From Planctomycetota bacterium (GTDB lineage Bacteria > Planctomycetota > UBA8742 > UBA2392): a DNA stretch of 64,000 bases. Positions 8,671-16,008 of this stretch are shown piece by piece (position 1 is the first letter of the stretch; the number at the start of each line of letters is the position of its first letter). The DNA lies in the NCBI GenBank assembly GCA_020845475.1, contig JADLFN010000063.1, positions 1 to 64,000 of the forward strand, in the 5' to 3' direction. Below the pieces are notes generated by a model. The model saw nothing but the letters and a program-made list of their open reading frames with translations, had not been told where the DNA came from and made no database searches. The position numbers and the translations under genes are program-made.

Positions 8671-9510
8671 CTATGAAACCGTCACGTCCGCTTTCTGCAT
8701 CGAGAACTTGCCGGCGTTGCTTTCGGACGCGCCGATTTTCTGCACGGCGTCCATGCCGGATTCCACCTGGCCGAACACGGTGTAGCTGTTGTCGAGGTTG
8801 GGCGTCACGGCGGTGCATACGAAAAACTGAGAACCCGCTGAATGCGGGTCGGGCTTGCGCGCCATGCTGAGAATGCCCGGCACGTGCTTGATTTCATTGA
8901 ACTCGGCGGGCAGCGCATAGCCCGGGCCGCCCGTGCCCGTACCGGTGGGATCACCGCCCTGGATCACGAAACTGGGCACCACGCGATGGAACTTGATGCC
9001 GTTGAAGTAGCCCTTTTTGGCGAGCTGCAAGAAGCTCAGCACATGGTTGTGCGCGCGCTCGGGAAAGAAAATCAGCGAGATCGGCCCGGCCTGCGTGGTG
9101 AGCTGCACGCGCATGCGCTGGCCCTTTTGCGCGGGCGCCACTTTGAAATTGATCAGGTTGCTTTTAGTCGCGCCGCTTTTCGCATAGCCGGGTGTCCACG
9201 CGCCTGTGTGGCCGTACATGGCAATCAGCGTGAAGCTGCCCGGCTCGCAGGCGAGCAGGTCGATTTTGCCCTCGATGCTCTCACCGGGTTTGAGTGTGAC
9301 TTGCTCGTTCTGCTGGCCAAAACGCACGAGGCAGGATTCGGGCGTCGGCGCTGATTTGTCGCGCTGGAGCAGAAAGCCGACGCTGGCAAGGTCGAACTTC
9401 GGCTTGGGCGCCTGCACGGGTGACTTGCCGTCGTTGGTGGCCTTGATCGTGGCGAGAATGGTTTCGCCCAGCGTGTAGCTGGGTTTGTCGAGGGTGAGCG
9501 ATACGTTCAC
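8671..9510 (-). CDS. Peptidyl-prolyl cis-trans isomerase, cyclophilin type, with N-terminal extension
   Basis: The C-terminal 150 residues form a cyclophilin: FHRVVPSFVIQGGDPTGTGTGG, an AEFN segment, GILSMARKPDPHSAGSQFF and NSYTVFGQV are the usual active-site stretches (the FHR Arg, QGGD, SQFF). It catalyses proline isomerisation during folding. The first 120 residues look like a small beta domain (SLTLDKPSYTLGETILATIKATNDG, like an intermediate-filament-tail or DUF-type Ig fold). No signal peptide is evident, so it is probably cytoplasmic. The GTG start has AAGGA six bases upstream. It lies downstream of the His-rich gene on the same strand, with a long hairpin between them. Confidence 0.9.
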   Translation of the reverse strand: MNVSLTLDKPSYTLGETILATIKATNDGKSPVQAPKPKFDLASVGFLLQRDKSAPTPESCLVRFGQQNEQVTLKPGESIEGKIDLLACEPGSFTLIAMYGHTGAWTPGYAKSGATKSNLINFKVAPAQKGQRMRVQLTTQAGPISLIFFPERAHNHVLSFLQLAKKGYFNGIKFHRVVPSFVIQGGDPTGTGTGGPGYALPAEFNEIKHVPGILSMARKPDPHSAGSQFFVCTAVTPNLDNSYTVFGQVESGMDAVQKIGASESNAGKFSMQKADVTVS

Positions 9511-9524
9511 GGGTTGTCCTTGGT

Positions 9525-9586
9525 TAGAGCATTTTCGGAGTTCGTCCGCAGGCTCTCGCTCGCAGACTAACTCCGAAAAAGCTCTA
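9525..9586. repeat. 62-nt imperfect hairpin between two minus-strand genes
   Basis: TAGAGCaTTTTCGGAGTT pairs with AACTCCGAAAAaGCTCTA with one mismatch, around an inner arm GTCCGC/GCAGAC. The stop codon of the His-rich gene lies inside one arm. It could be a processing or attenuation hairpin, or a REP-like palindrome. Confidence 0.6.
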
Positions 9587-9922
9587 GCTCTTGAAGCCGG
9601 CCAGCATCAGCGCCGAGATCAGCACCACCATGAGCAGGAAGATGCTGTAAGCCACCCACGTGCGCACGGAGATATCACCCACGCGCGCCGGCGGCGCCAC
9701 CAGATACCTGGGTGCCGGCGGCGCATGGTGGCCGTGCGCGGCATGGTCATCGTGGCCGCCATGGCCATGGTCGTCATGCCCGTGGCCATGATCATCGTGG
9801 GCCCCGTGAACGGGCTCGTGGCCCACCTTGTCGGTGTCGTGCCCGTGGGGCTTGTGCACGACTTCAGTATCCTGCGCTGGCGCCATGGCGGCGAATATAA
9901 GCAAGCACACAAACAGTTTCAA
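9584..9922 (-). CDS. Small histidine-rich membrane protein
   Basis: The 112-residue protein starts with a signal-like segment (KLFVCLLIFAAMAPAQ). A central stretch follows (about residues 25-70) with nearly half His, Asp and Gly, for example DDHGHGHDDHGHGGHDDH. A single C-terminal membrane helix (YSIFLLMVVLISALMLAGF) ends it. The likely topology is a periplasmic His-rich loop anchored at the C-terminus, suited to loose binding of Zn, Ni, Cu or Co. The start is TTG with a weak ribosome site. Its neighbours are a cyclophilin and, further on, a P-type ATPase. Function is inferred only from composition; no family is recognised. Confidence 0.7.
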   Translation of the reverse strand: MKLFVCLLIFAAMAPAQDTEVVHKPHGHDTDKVGHEPVHGAHDDHGHGHDDHGHGGHDDHAAHGHHAPPAPRYLVAPPARVGDISVRTWVAYSIFLLMVVLISALMLAGFKS

Positions 9923-10397
9923 TCACGCGGCTATGGCAACCGCGGTTCTGCAAGGACATCTGCGGCGCCGTTTGCGTCTCCTCAACGAGCCATGGATTGC
10001 CCGAATGACCCTTGCTTTCTCTGGTTGAAGAAAGCCCTGTGCCCACACCCCTGCACCGAGTCGCCCGCTGAGATTTTGTCATACAGAGGTCGGCGGTTCG
10101 AATGCACACGGCCGGGGCTTCTTCTCTTGATACGATGGATCAAATGCGCAGCACTTTACATCCCATTTGCTACGGCATTCCTTTGCTGCGCTTTTGGCGT
10201 CCTCAACCACAATCGTGACAGAAACTGTTCCCGCTTCGCCACGAGTCAAAATCGGATTCTTTCAGAGAAGTTTACGCCCAGGCGTTGAGGTGGCCTTGGC
10301 CTCAGCCGCGCACATCCATGAACGTTCGGATTCACGGAATTTCTTGGTGCTCGGACTATTGCAAACCTTGGTGACCAGCTCGGCTTTCGTCAGCCTC
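9923..10397. other. Non-coding stretch left of the integrated element
   Basis: No convincing gene is seen; the ORFs here lack family signs and ribosome sites. Around 10085-10120 the text GAGGTCGGCGGTTCGAATGC resembles a tRNA T-arm, but its stems do not close. Confidence 0.4.
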
Positions 10398-10437
10398 AAA
10401 AAAGCGAAGCAGCCTTGGAAGTGGCTTCCAAGGCTGC
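10398..10437 (-). terminator. Terminator hairpin behind the displaced tRNA-Ala 3' half
   Basis: GCAGCCTTGGAAG and CTTCCAAGGCTGC form a perfect 13-bp stem around TGG. On the minus strand it is followed by TTCGC and six T. It lies just beyond the displaced tRNA 3' fragment and is probably the original terminator of the tRNA-Ala gene. Confidence 0.85.
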
Positions 10438-10445
10438 TTTCAAGA

Positions 10446-10491
10446 TGGTGGACCGGAAGGGATTCGAACCCATGACCCCCTGAATGCCATT
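10446..10491. repeat. attL: 46-bp copy of the tRNA-Ala 3' half
   Basis: It is identical over 46 bp (TGGTGGACCGG to GAATGCCATT) to the anticodon-loop-to-CCA part of the complete tRNA at 19424-19499. Beyond it the sequence diverges (TGGGTCTTTCG instead of CAGGTACTCT), so the 5' half is absent. This is the displaced original tRNA end left by site-specific integration. Confidence 0.93.
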
Positions 10492-10589
10492 TGGGTCTTT
10501 CGATAGTATGCGGCAGAACGCAGAATACCGCAACGCGCGGCGCTAAGGGGTTTTCAAGCCCGTTTGCGCCAAGCAAGATTCGGCAGAAA

Positions 10590-10630
10590 GTGGACAAGAA
10601 TGGATAGAACTTGTCCACCTGCTTGTCCAC
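10590..10630. repeat. Integrase arm-type site candidates, left end
   Basis: GTGGACAAG (10590) is followed by two direct copies of CTTGTCCAC (10610 and 10622) exactly 12 bp apart. The same 12-bp-spaced pair recurs at the right end (19317, 19329). Their place just inside both att sites fits binding sites for the integrase N-terminal domain. Confidence 0.65.
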
Positions 10631-10646
10631 TTTTCGGGGGGCGGCG

Positions 10647-12047
10647 ATGCCACGACGCGAGAAGCCGCGCGGCTACAACAAGAGCGCGCACAGCGACCAT
10701 CCCGGAGTGACGATCTCCGAAGAATGGCGCGCTGACGGGACCAGGGACGGGCGCAAGGTGCTCATGCTGCGCTGGCGGGAGCCGCTAGCGCGCGGGAAAC
10801 TGGGCAAGCGGCGCGGCGAGGTAGTCAAGGACAAGACGGGCCGACTTGTGACCTCTCGGAGCGAGGCAAGGCCATACGCGGTGGCAAAATCTGAGGCGCT
10901 GATCATCCAGCGCATCGAACTTGCCAACGAAGATTCCAGCGGCCAGAACTACAGCCCCGAAGCGACGTGGGAGGAATTGGCCGCGGCCCACGCCAAGCAC
11001 CTGCGCCACAAAGGCCGGCGGGCGAAATCTCGCGAGGGCTACAAGCAATCCTGGCGCTTCCTGAAACGCTGGAAGGCCCGCCCCGCCAAGCCGCGCGAGC
11101 TCACAGAGCACGACCTGGAACGCTTCGCGGCTTTCGTCGGCAGCCGCCGCAACAAACGCACCGGCAAGCGGCTTTCGCCCGCCTCTGTCGCCTCGATTCT
11201 GGCACACGTCAAGGTGCGGTTGGGATTCGGGCGCAGGCGCATGAAGTGCGTTCGCGTTGAACCTGAGTCGATGCGCGAGGCGCTGGCCCCGCCAAAGCAG
11301 AGCCTTCAACCCAAGGCGCTCCATGCCGACAAGCTGAGGCAGATTCTTGAAGCCGCATCGGAGTACGACGACGCGCACCCGGCATCAACGACATTCCCGA
11401 TGCACCCAGCCGCCAACACGTTCCCGCTGCTGGCGTTCTTCATGGCGACAGGTTGCCGCCGTGGGGAAGCTGAGGCGGTGCGCTGGAAACTCTCTGAGCC
11501 CGGCGCGCCTGAATCGTGGGTTGATTTCGAAGGCGACCGCCTGCTGATCTACTCGCACAAGACTTCGCGCGACCGCGTGCTCCCCTTCGAAACGCGGCCG
11601 ATGCTGCGCAAACTGCTGCGATTCTTGCACGACCAGGCCGACACAATTGCCGAGCCCTTTGTGTTTGGCGGCGCGGCTCCGCTGGCAATCAACAACCGCA
11701 CAGAGCAGCACGAGCAGGGCGTCAAGGCGCGCAGTATGAAGCGAGCCCTCCGCGCGGTGCGCCAGAACTCGGGAGCGGATTGGGCGCTGAAAGACCTGCG
11801 CAGCACGACCGCGACGCACTTGTGCAACGCCGATCTTTATCGGGGCAACACCTACAACGTCGCCAGCGAAATGGGACATCGGCACGACGTGTTGCTCACG
11901 CGCTACGCGAAACCCTTTGCACTTCCGAAGGACCGCGCCAAGGCAGCATCGGTTGAAGGCGCACTCGGGATTGCCGACGCGATTGCCGCCTGGCTCAAAG
12001 CGAGGACCGGCAAGGAAGGCCGAGTTATCAAGATGGGGAGGGCGTAG
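10647..12047 (+). CDS. Tyrosine-recombinase integrase
   Basis: This enzyme inserts and removes the element at the tRNA-Ala site. The N-terminal region (to about residue 90) is basic and looks like an arm-type DNA-binding domain. A core-binding SAM-like domain follows (WEELAAAHAKHL to GFGRRRMKC), then the catalytic domain. The catalytic residues are Arg in ATGCRRGEAEAVRW, Lys in IYSHKTSRDRVLPF, KDLRSTTATHL (the usual H-x-x-R box, here K-x-x-R) and the nucleophile in GHRHDVLLTRYAKP. The start is ATG 10647, preceded by GGGGGGCGGCG; the track's earlier TTG lies inside the arm-site repeats. The length is 466 residues. Confidence 0.93.
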   Translation: MPRREKPRGYNKSAHSDHPGVTISEEWRADGTRDGRKVLMLRWREPLARGKLGKRRGEVVKDKTGRLVTSRSEARPYAVAKSEALIIQRIELANEDSSGQNYSPEATWEELAAAHAKHLRHKGRRAKSREGYKQSWRFLKRWKARPAKPRELTEHDLERFAAFVGSRRNKRTGKRLSPASVASILAHVKVRLGFGRRRMKCVRVEPESMREALAPPKQSLQPKALHADKLRQILEAASEYDDAHPASTTFPMHPAANTFPLLAFFMATGCRRGEAEAVRWKLSEPGAPESWVDFEGDRLLIYSHKTSRDRVLPFETRPMLRKLLRFLHDQADTIAEPFVFGGAAPLAINNRTEQHEQGVKARSMKRALRAVRQNSGADWALKDLRSTTATHLCNADLYRGNTYNVASEMGHRHDVLLTRYAKPFALPKDRAKAASVEGALGIADAIAAWLKARTGKEGRVIKMGRA

Positions 12048-12049
12048 GG

Positions 12050-12823
12050 ATGAAAATGCGCGACTACGAAAGGGGCAGCGCCACTCTTGCGGACTGCGAA
12101 GTAGCAGGCAGAGCAGTGGACACACTCAAGGAAATGCTTCAGGCCACGAACAAGCGCGAGCCGGCGCTCGTTCGTCGCTGGATCGGCATCATTCACGACG
12201 TGCACCAGAATCTGCTGGTAAAAGTGTGCGTGTGGACGTGGCCCGGGCAGTCCCTGGAACCGCAACAGCAGGTGCATGAATTTGATCTCAGAGCTGCGCG
12301 GACATTGGCCGTGCTTACCCGGATCTCAGCGCGACCACTCGACAACGGAGCGTATAGCGCGCAGCAGATACGCCGGATGCGCCAGCGCTTGCTTGTGAAC
12401 ATCGGATTGACGCACGCCCACATGGTTACTCAGATCCGGGAGCTACTGGCTGCGAACAAAGAGCTGAGGAAACGACGCAAAGACGCACTTGCCGCGGCAA
12501 AGGGGCGGGAACTATTGAGATGTCAAGGCGGCGCTGCGGTTGAGTGGGAGATAAACCGAAACGGCAAGCGAGCGCAGATAGTGCGTAGCGGCGGGGAGCC
12601 AAAGCCCCTAACGCCAACCGAGGCCGACATCCTGGCCGATCTCGGCAAGAATGGCCGCACCGAAAAACGCCATGCCCCAACACTCACAAAGTTGCGGAGG
12701 ATGTATGGTGAATTCGAAATTATCGCGGAAGTGGACCGCGTTGGTTGTCAGGGACAACAGGCCAATTTCGAGGCGGAACGCCTCAAAGGCCGAATCACTG
12801 ACACGCGAAACGACGCGAAATGA
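12050..12823 (+). CDS. Hypothetical protein of the integrated element
   Basis: The 257-residue protein starts two bases after the integrase stop, so the two are probably co-transcribed. It is mostly helical and rich in Arg and Lys, with a basic stretch (ELRKRRKDALAAAKGRE, about residues 140-157) that could be a coiled coil. It then has a mixed segment with LTPTEADILADLGKNGRTEKR, which resembles the short wing-helix phrase of HTH proteins. I do not recognise the family. A role in DNA binding or replication control of the element is conceivable from position alone. Confidence 0.7.
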   Translation: MKMRDYERGSATLADCEVAGRAVDTLKEMLQATNKREPALVRRWIGIIHDVHQNLLVKVCVWTWPGQSLEPQQQVHEFDLRAARTLAVLTRISARPLDNGAYSAQQIRRMRQRLLVNIGLTHAHMVTQIRELLAANKELRKRRKDALAAAKGRELLRCQGGAAVEWEINRNGKRAQIVRSGGEPKPLTPTEADILADLGKNGRTEKRHAPTLTKLRRMYGEFEIIAEVDRVGCQGQQANFEAERLKGRITDTRNDAK

Positions 12824-12894
12824 ACTTGGTAAACCGACGCGAACCCGCCTCCCGCGCGGGTTCCGGGCCTACGCAAGATACGAACCTACGCGAA
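12803..12894. repeat. ACGCGAA repeats with a perfect hairpin
   Basis: Four copies of ACGCGAA lie at 12803, 12813, 12837 and 12888, with a near copy ACGCAAG at 12871. Between the third copy and the near copy GAACCCGC and GCGGGTTC form a perfect 8-bp stem with a 7-nt loop (12841-12863). The cluster ends about 70 bp before the excisionase-like gene and upstream of the replication genes. It may be an operator, an excisionase site or an iteron-type origin. Confidence 0.5.
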
Positions 12895-12962
12895 AATGAC
12901 ACGCCCGTATGACGGGCTATCTTCCCCTTGTTGCCGCACGAAGCGGCGAAAGCGAGGAAGAA

Positions 12963-13178
12963 ATGCAAGACACCGCGCAACCCAAAGAGTTCTACACGCT
13001 GGCAGAAGTCGCCGAACTGCTGGGCCTGTCTGGAGACACGGCGCGCAGGCTCGTGGCCGGCGAGAAACCCGCGCTCCCCGCATTCAGGGTGAGCACCGGC
13101 CGCAAGCGCGGCCACATCCGCGTGCGCGCCAGCGCGCTCAATGCGTTCATCGAAAAGCGCGAACTGGCGGGAGTCTAA
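12963..13178 (+). CDS. Excisionase-like helix-turn-helix protein
   Basis: A 71-residue protein of the HTH_17/excisionase type: FYTLAEVAELLGLSGDTARRL is a winged-helix recognition unit, followed by the wing FRVSTGRKRGHIRVRASALNAFIEK. The start chosen is ATG 12963, with GAGGAAGA directly upstream; the track's ATG at 12909 has no such site. It ends two bases before the GTG of the replication gene, so the two are coupled. It probably directs excision by bending DNA at the att arms, or controls the early operon. Confidence 0.85.
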   Translation: MQDTAQPKEFYTLAEVAELLGLSGDTARRLVAGEKPALPAFRVSTGRKRGHIRVRASALNAFIEKRELAGV

Positions 13179-13180
13179 CT

Positions 13181-13927
13181 GTGAGCGGTTGGCTCAAGCT
13201 CTGGCGCAAATGGCTCAGCCATGAACTCGCACGAGACCCGAAAGCGTGGTTGGTAATGACGCATTTGCTTTGCCGAGCCGCCATCGAGCCCCGCGTCAAT
13301 CGACGCTTCGGTTACACGCTGCAGCCAGGCCAGTGTGACGACACCCAAGAGCAGCTTTCGGACGGCGCGGGTCTAACGCGTGACGAGGTGCGGGAGGCGC
13401 TTCGCAGGCTCATGCGGTATGGGACCATCGAAATACACCCAGCGCACACCGGCCACAACTCCCAACCAAACCCCCAACGGCGCAACGTCATAACCCTTGT
13501 CAATTGGGCTTCCTACAACGGCGACGGCACAAGCACACCCAAGGATGCCCCCAACGAATCCCCAACAGCGCCCCCAAAAAACCCCCAGTCCATAAGAAGT
13601 AAAGAAGTTAGAGAAGAGAAACCCAAGCGCGCTTCGCGCGCGGGCGTTGATCCTACGGCGGCAATCATTCCGGACAACCTCAAGGGCAGCGAGCAGGCGA
13701 TCCGCGCCTGGCTGAACTACAAGCGCGAGAAGGGCCAGGGTTATCAACCGGAAGGCCTGAGGGCGTTCTTCTCGAAGCTCTCGAAACTCCCCGACGTGCC
13801 GGCCGCGATCGAGCACAGCATGGCGAGCAATTACACGGGTGTTTACCCGCCCAGCGGGAACGGTCACTCCAAGATCCCAATGAAAGTGAGCCCGGCCTAC
13901 GTCGGCGAGGATGCGCGCTATGAATGA
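13181..13927 (+). CDS. Phage-type replication initiator (DnaD-like winged helix)
   Basis: The 248-residue protein has the N-terminal winged-helix domain of phage replication proteins. It shows WLKLWRKWLSHELARDPKAW, a LQPGQ segment, SDGAGLTRDEVREALRRLMRYGTIEI and then NVITLVNWASYNGDG, the family's usual strand ending. A Pro-rich linker follows and a C-terminal domain (AIRAWLNYKREKGQGY, LSKLPDVPAAIEHSMASN) that resembles DnaD-like helical tails. The start is GTG 13181 with GGGAG upstream; the track's start at 12896 is too early and overlaps the HTH gene. Its stop overlaps the next gene (a DnaC-like loader) by 8 bases, forming an initiator plus loader module. Confidence 0.85.
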   Translation: MSGWLKLWRKWLSHELARDPKAWLVMTHLLCRAAIEPRVNRRFGYTLQPGQCDDTQEQLSDGAGLTRDEVREALRRLMRYGTIEIHPAHTGHNSQPNPQRRNVITLVNWASYNGDGTSTPKDAPNESPTAPPKNPQSIRSKEVREEKPKRASRAGVDPTAAIIPDNLKGSEQAIRAWLNYKREKGQGYQPEGLRAFFSKLSKLPDVPAAIEHSMASNYTGVYPPSGNGHSKIPMKVSPAYVGEDARYE

Positions 13928-14519
13928 CCTTTTCAACCCCGACACCTGGTGCAAGGACTTCCAGCGGCCGTACTGGCGAACCCTCGTTGAAATCAGCAAC
14001 GCACGCTGCCAGGGCGCTAACCCCGGTAGCCGCGGGGTGTTCTGGCACGGCGCGCCCGGCGTCGGCAAGACGTTCCTTGCCGAGCAGTTCTGCGAAATGG
14101 CCCGGCGCTCCAAATTGCGCATGCCCGAAGGCTACTGGCGCGAGGTGAAGCTGTTCGCCGGCAACGTGCTTGATCTCGTGGCCGAGCTGCAGGCCGCCAT
14201 CGGCAAAGACAAAAACGCGCGCACGCAATTCGAAATGCTGCGCGAGATCAAAGAGGCCGATGTCGTGTTCCTCGACGACCTGGGCCGAGAGCGCGAGAAC
14301 TTCGGCCAAAGCGCGATGTTCAACCTGCTCGACAGGGCGCTCGCCAGCAATGCCACGGTGATCGTTACCAGCAACCGCACGGCGAAGGAACTTGCCGACT
14401 ACTACGGCGCCGATGCCGGTTTGCGCTCTCGCCTGAGCGCACTCAAGGCCGGCGAGTGGGCGGCAGACCTGCCCAATCTGCGAAAGGCGGCCGTCGCGGA
14501 GGCGCTCGCCCGTGCCTGA
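13920..14519 (+). CDS. DnaC/IstB-like helicase loader ATPase
   Basis: This AAA+ ATPase probably loads the host replicative helicase onto the element's origin. Walker A is GAPGVGKTF (about residue 43), Walker B VVFLDDLGRE (about residue 117), sensor 1 VIVTSNRT, and the end carries an Arg-containing LRSRLSALK. The length, 199 residues, is short but complete. The start is ATG 13920, spaced correctly from GGCGAGG; the track's ATG at 13911 abuts that site. It overlaps the initiator upstream and the next gene downstream, so the cluster is one operon. Confidence 0.9.
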   Translation: MNDLFNPDTWCKDFQRPYWRTLVEISNARCQGANPGSRGVFWHGAPGVGKTFLAEQFCEMARRSKLRMPEGYWREVKLFAGNVLDLVAELQAAIGKDKNARTQFEMLREIKEADVVFLDDLGRERENFGQSAMFNLLDRALASNATVIVTSNRTAKELADYYGADAGLRSRLSALKAGEWAADLPNLRKAAVAEALARA

Positions 14520-14772
14520 CGCGCATACTATTGACCTGTCAAGACTGACCGACGCCGAGATCGAGGCGCTGCTCCCAACGGGCGGGCTTGGCGAGATTCC
14601 AGGTCTTGAAACCGAGTACGCGCGCCGGGCCTGGCAGCGCGCTCACTTGAGTAGCAATCAGGGGGCCCCAAAGCGCAGATCCGCCAACGGCGGGTACTTT
14701 GACCGGATAGTGGACAACAAAGTGGATAACCCGCCCGCGACTCCAGCCACGAAGGGGCCGGCTAGCGCGTGA
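14512..14772 (+). CDS. Small hypothetical protein of the element
   Basis: The 86-residue product starts at GTG 14512 and overlaps the loader's stop by 8 bases, typical of coupled phage genes. It begins with an acidic helical segment (LSRLTDAEIEALLPTGG) and ends with a loose basic and Pro-rich tail (KGPASA). No family is recognised. The DNA coding for IVDNKVDN in its tail contains two GTGGAYAAC units 12 bp apart that resemble the element's arm sites. Confidence 0.65.
   Translation: MPDAHTIDLSRLTDAEIEALLPTGGLGEIPGLETEYARRAWQRAHLSSNQGAPKRRSANGGYFDRIVDNKVDNPPATPATKGPASA
14710..14730. repeat. Internal degenerate copy of the arm-site pair
   Basis: GTGGACAAC and GTGGATAAC lie 12 bp apart, in the opposite orientation to the CTTGTCCAC pairs at the element ends. 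Spacing and core match; the last base differs. This may be chance, since the DNA is also coding. Confidence 0.35.
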
Positions 14773-14841
14773 TCGAAGGGCAGTTGAAGTCTTGACCTAT
14801 CAACATCGGGCGCAAGCCCACAACCAACGGAGAAATGAATC

Positions 14842-15468
14842 ATGCCGCAACTGTTCGAAGAGATCGCTTACCTGCTTGCCGAGAGTGAGGGCCTGGAGCC
14901 CGCGCCCTTGGCGGGCACGACCGACCCCGCGCACCTGGCCCGCCTGCAAAGCGAGATCCGCCTAGGCGTGGATTCCAAAATCGGCGTTTCGGCGCTGATC
15001 GCGCTGGCCGATTCCGAAAAGAAGCTGAAGGGCGACCGCGCACGTCTGACGGACGTCGACGTGGCCCTGCTGGCTTACCGGACGAAGTCGCCGGAGGGAT
15101 TGATCGGCTTGCAGGCCGGCGTTGCGTTTCGCGGCCACAAGCGCGCCGCCGAAATCCGCGACCTGGAAAAAGTCGTGAAGCCCCTCGACTACGACTCGCT
15201 GCAATACATCGAACGCACGCGCGTCGATGAATTGGCGGCTGCGCCTGTCGATCTGCGAACTGGGGTGGTCAAGTACGACAACGAGAACTCTCACAACGCA
15301 CCCAATCCGCGTGGCGAGGTATGGGCCGCGCTCCTGCAGCGCGTCGGAGCGGCCAAGGCGGAAGCAATCCTGCAGGGCGTGACGGCGTACAACGTCGCGC
15401 AGCGGCGCATTGCCCGCTTGAAGGACGAGCAGTCCAGGGATGTTGTCGAGACGCCCGCAATGGTCTAG
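14842..15468 (+). CDS. Hypothetical protein of the element
   Basis: A 208-residue protein with ATG 14842 and GGAG seven bases upstream. It has an acidic N-terminus (MPQLFEEIAYLLAESEGLEP), helical middle parts (LIALADSEKKLKGDRARL, FRGHKRAAEIRDLEKVV) and a final helical segment (AEAILQGVTAYNVAQRRIARL). No membrane segment or known motif is seen. It lies between the replication module and the small-terminase-like genes. Function unknown. Confidence 0.7.
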   Translation: MPQLFEEIAYLLAESEGLEPAPLAGTTDPAHLARLQSEIRLGVDSKIGVSALIALADSEKKLKGDRARLTDVDVALLAYRTKSPEGLIGLQAGVAFRGHKRAAEIRDLEKVVKPLDYDSLQYIERTRVDELAAAPVDLRTGVVKYDNENSHNAPNPRGEVWAALLQRVGAAKAEAILQGVTAYNVAQRRIARLKDEQSRDVVETPAMV

Positions 15469-15486
15469 CAGGCGCTTCGTGTCGCT

Positions 15487-15561
15487 GTGGCGGGCCGTGC
15501 CGCACCCGCGGGGGACGCGCCAGGGGTGACTTCACACGAGCTCTGGCGCCTGGCCCGCCAC
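15487..15561 (+). ncRNA. Candidate structured RNA or DNA element before the terS-like genes
   Basis: A perfect 10-bp outer stem (GTGGCGGGCC at 15487, GGCCCGCCAC ending 15561) encloses two further stems. These are CCGC-ACCC-GCGG (15500-15511) and GCGCCAG/CTGGCGC (15517-15523 with 15543-15549). The three-stem fold sits in a 120-bp gap just before TTGACGTGTCAA and the first small-terminase-like gene. It could be a leader RNA, a cruciform bound by protein, or a packaging signal. Confidence 0.45.
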
Positions 15562-15567
15562 TCTCCC

Positions 15568-15579
15568 TTGACGTGTCAA
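15568..15579. promoter_or_regulatory. Palindrome TTGACGTGTCAA upstream of the terS-like gene
   Basis: The arms extend to CCTTGAC/GTCAAGG. It is one of seven TTGACNNGTCAA sites in the window and lies 10 bp before the start codon. The place suits an operator. Confidence 0.45.
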
Positions 15580-15589
15580 GGATAAGGCA

Positions 15590-16000
15590 TTGAGGAAAGT
15601 GCGACGAAACACGACGAAATCCGACGGTCTGAGCCCGCCCCAGCTCAGGGCGATGGCCGCTTTGCTGGCTGGGAAAACCGCAAGCGAGGCAGCGCGCGCG
15701 GCGCGAGTGTGCCGACAAACTCTAAGCGGCTGGCTCAATCATGATCATGCTTTCGTGGCGCGGTACGAACGTGCGAAGCGGGAATACGTGACGGCCGTGC
15801 GCGTCCAAATCACCGCCGCTTGCATGGAGGCTACACAGCTTCTCCGGCGCGCAATGAAAAACCGCAAAGCGACTATGGGCGAGAAGGTCAACGCGGCTCG
15901 CATCCTGCTCGACAAATTGCCCGATCAGGATGCGCCCAATGGGGAACGCCCGCTACCGGGCAACATGTGCCGCAATGAAATCGGGGGCGAGCTCGCTTGA
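15590..16000 (+). CDS. Small-terminase-like HTH protein, copy 1
   Basis: A 136-residue protein with an N-terminal HTH (RAMAALLAGKTASEAARAAR then VCRQTLSGWLNHDHAF), as in phBC6A51-type and other small terminase subunits. A helical part follows (KREYVTAVRVQITAACMEAT, MGEKVNAARILLDKL), which is usual for the oligomerising region. The start is taken as TTG 15590 with AAGGATAAGG upstream; GTG 15599 is an alternative but too close to GAGGA. In a phage it would recognise pac or cos DNA. No large terminase follows. A transcription regulator is the other reading. Confidence 0.65.
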   Translation: MRKVRRNTTKSDGLSPPQLRAMAALLAGKTASEAARAARVCRQTLSGWLNHDHAFVARYERAKREYVTAVRVQITAACMEATQLLRRAMKNRKATMGEKVNAARILLDKLPDQDAPNGERPLPGNMCRNEIGGELA

Positions 16001-16008
16001 GAACAACC

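Noticed and set aside
10080-10125. tRNA-like text (GAGGTCGGCGGTTCGAATGC with CAT upstream)
   Set aside because: Only the T-arm looks right; anticodon and acceptor stems do not pair, so it is at best a degraded remnant.
10446-10491. A second tRNA-Ala gene
   Set aside because: Only the 3' half is present; the 5' half is replaced by unrelated sequence, so it is an attachment remnant.
10590-10630. CRISPR-like direct repeats
   Set aside because: Repeats are 9 bp with 3-bp spacers and too few; the position at element ends fits integrase arm sites.
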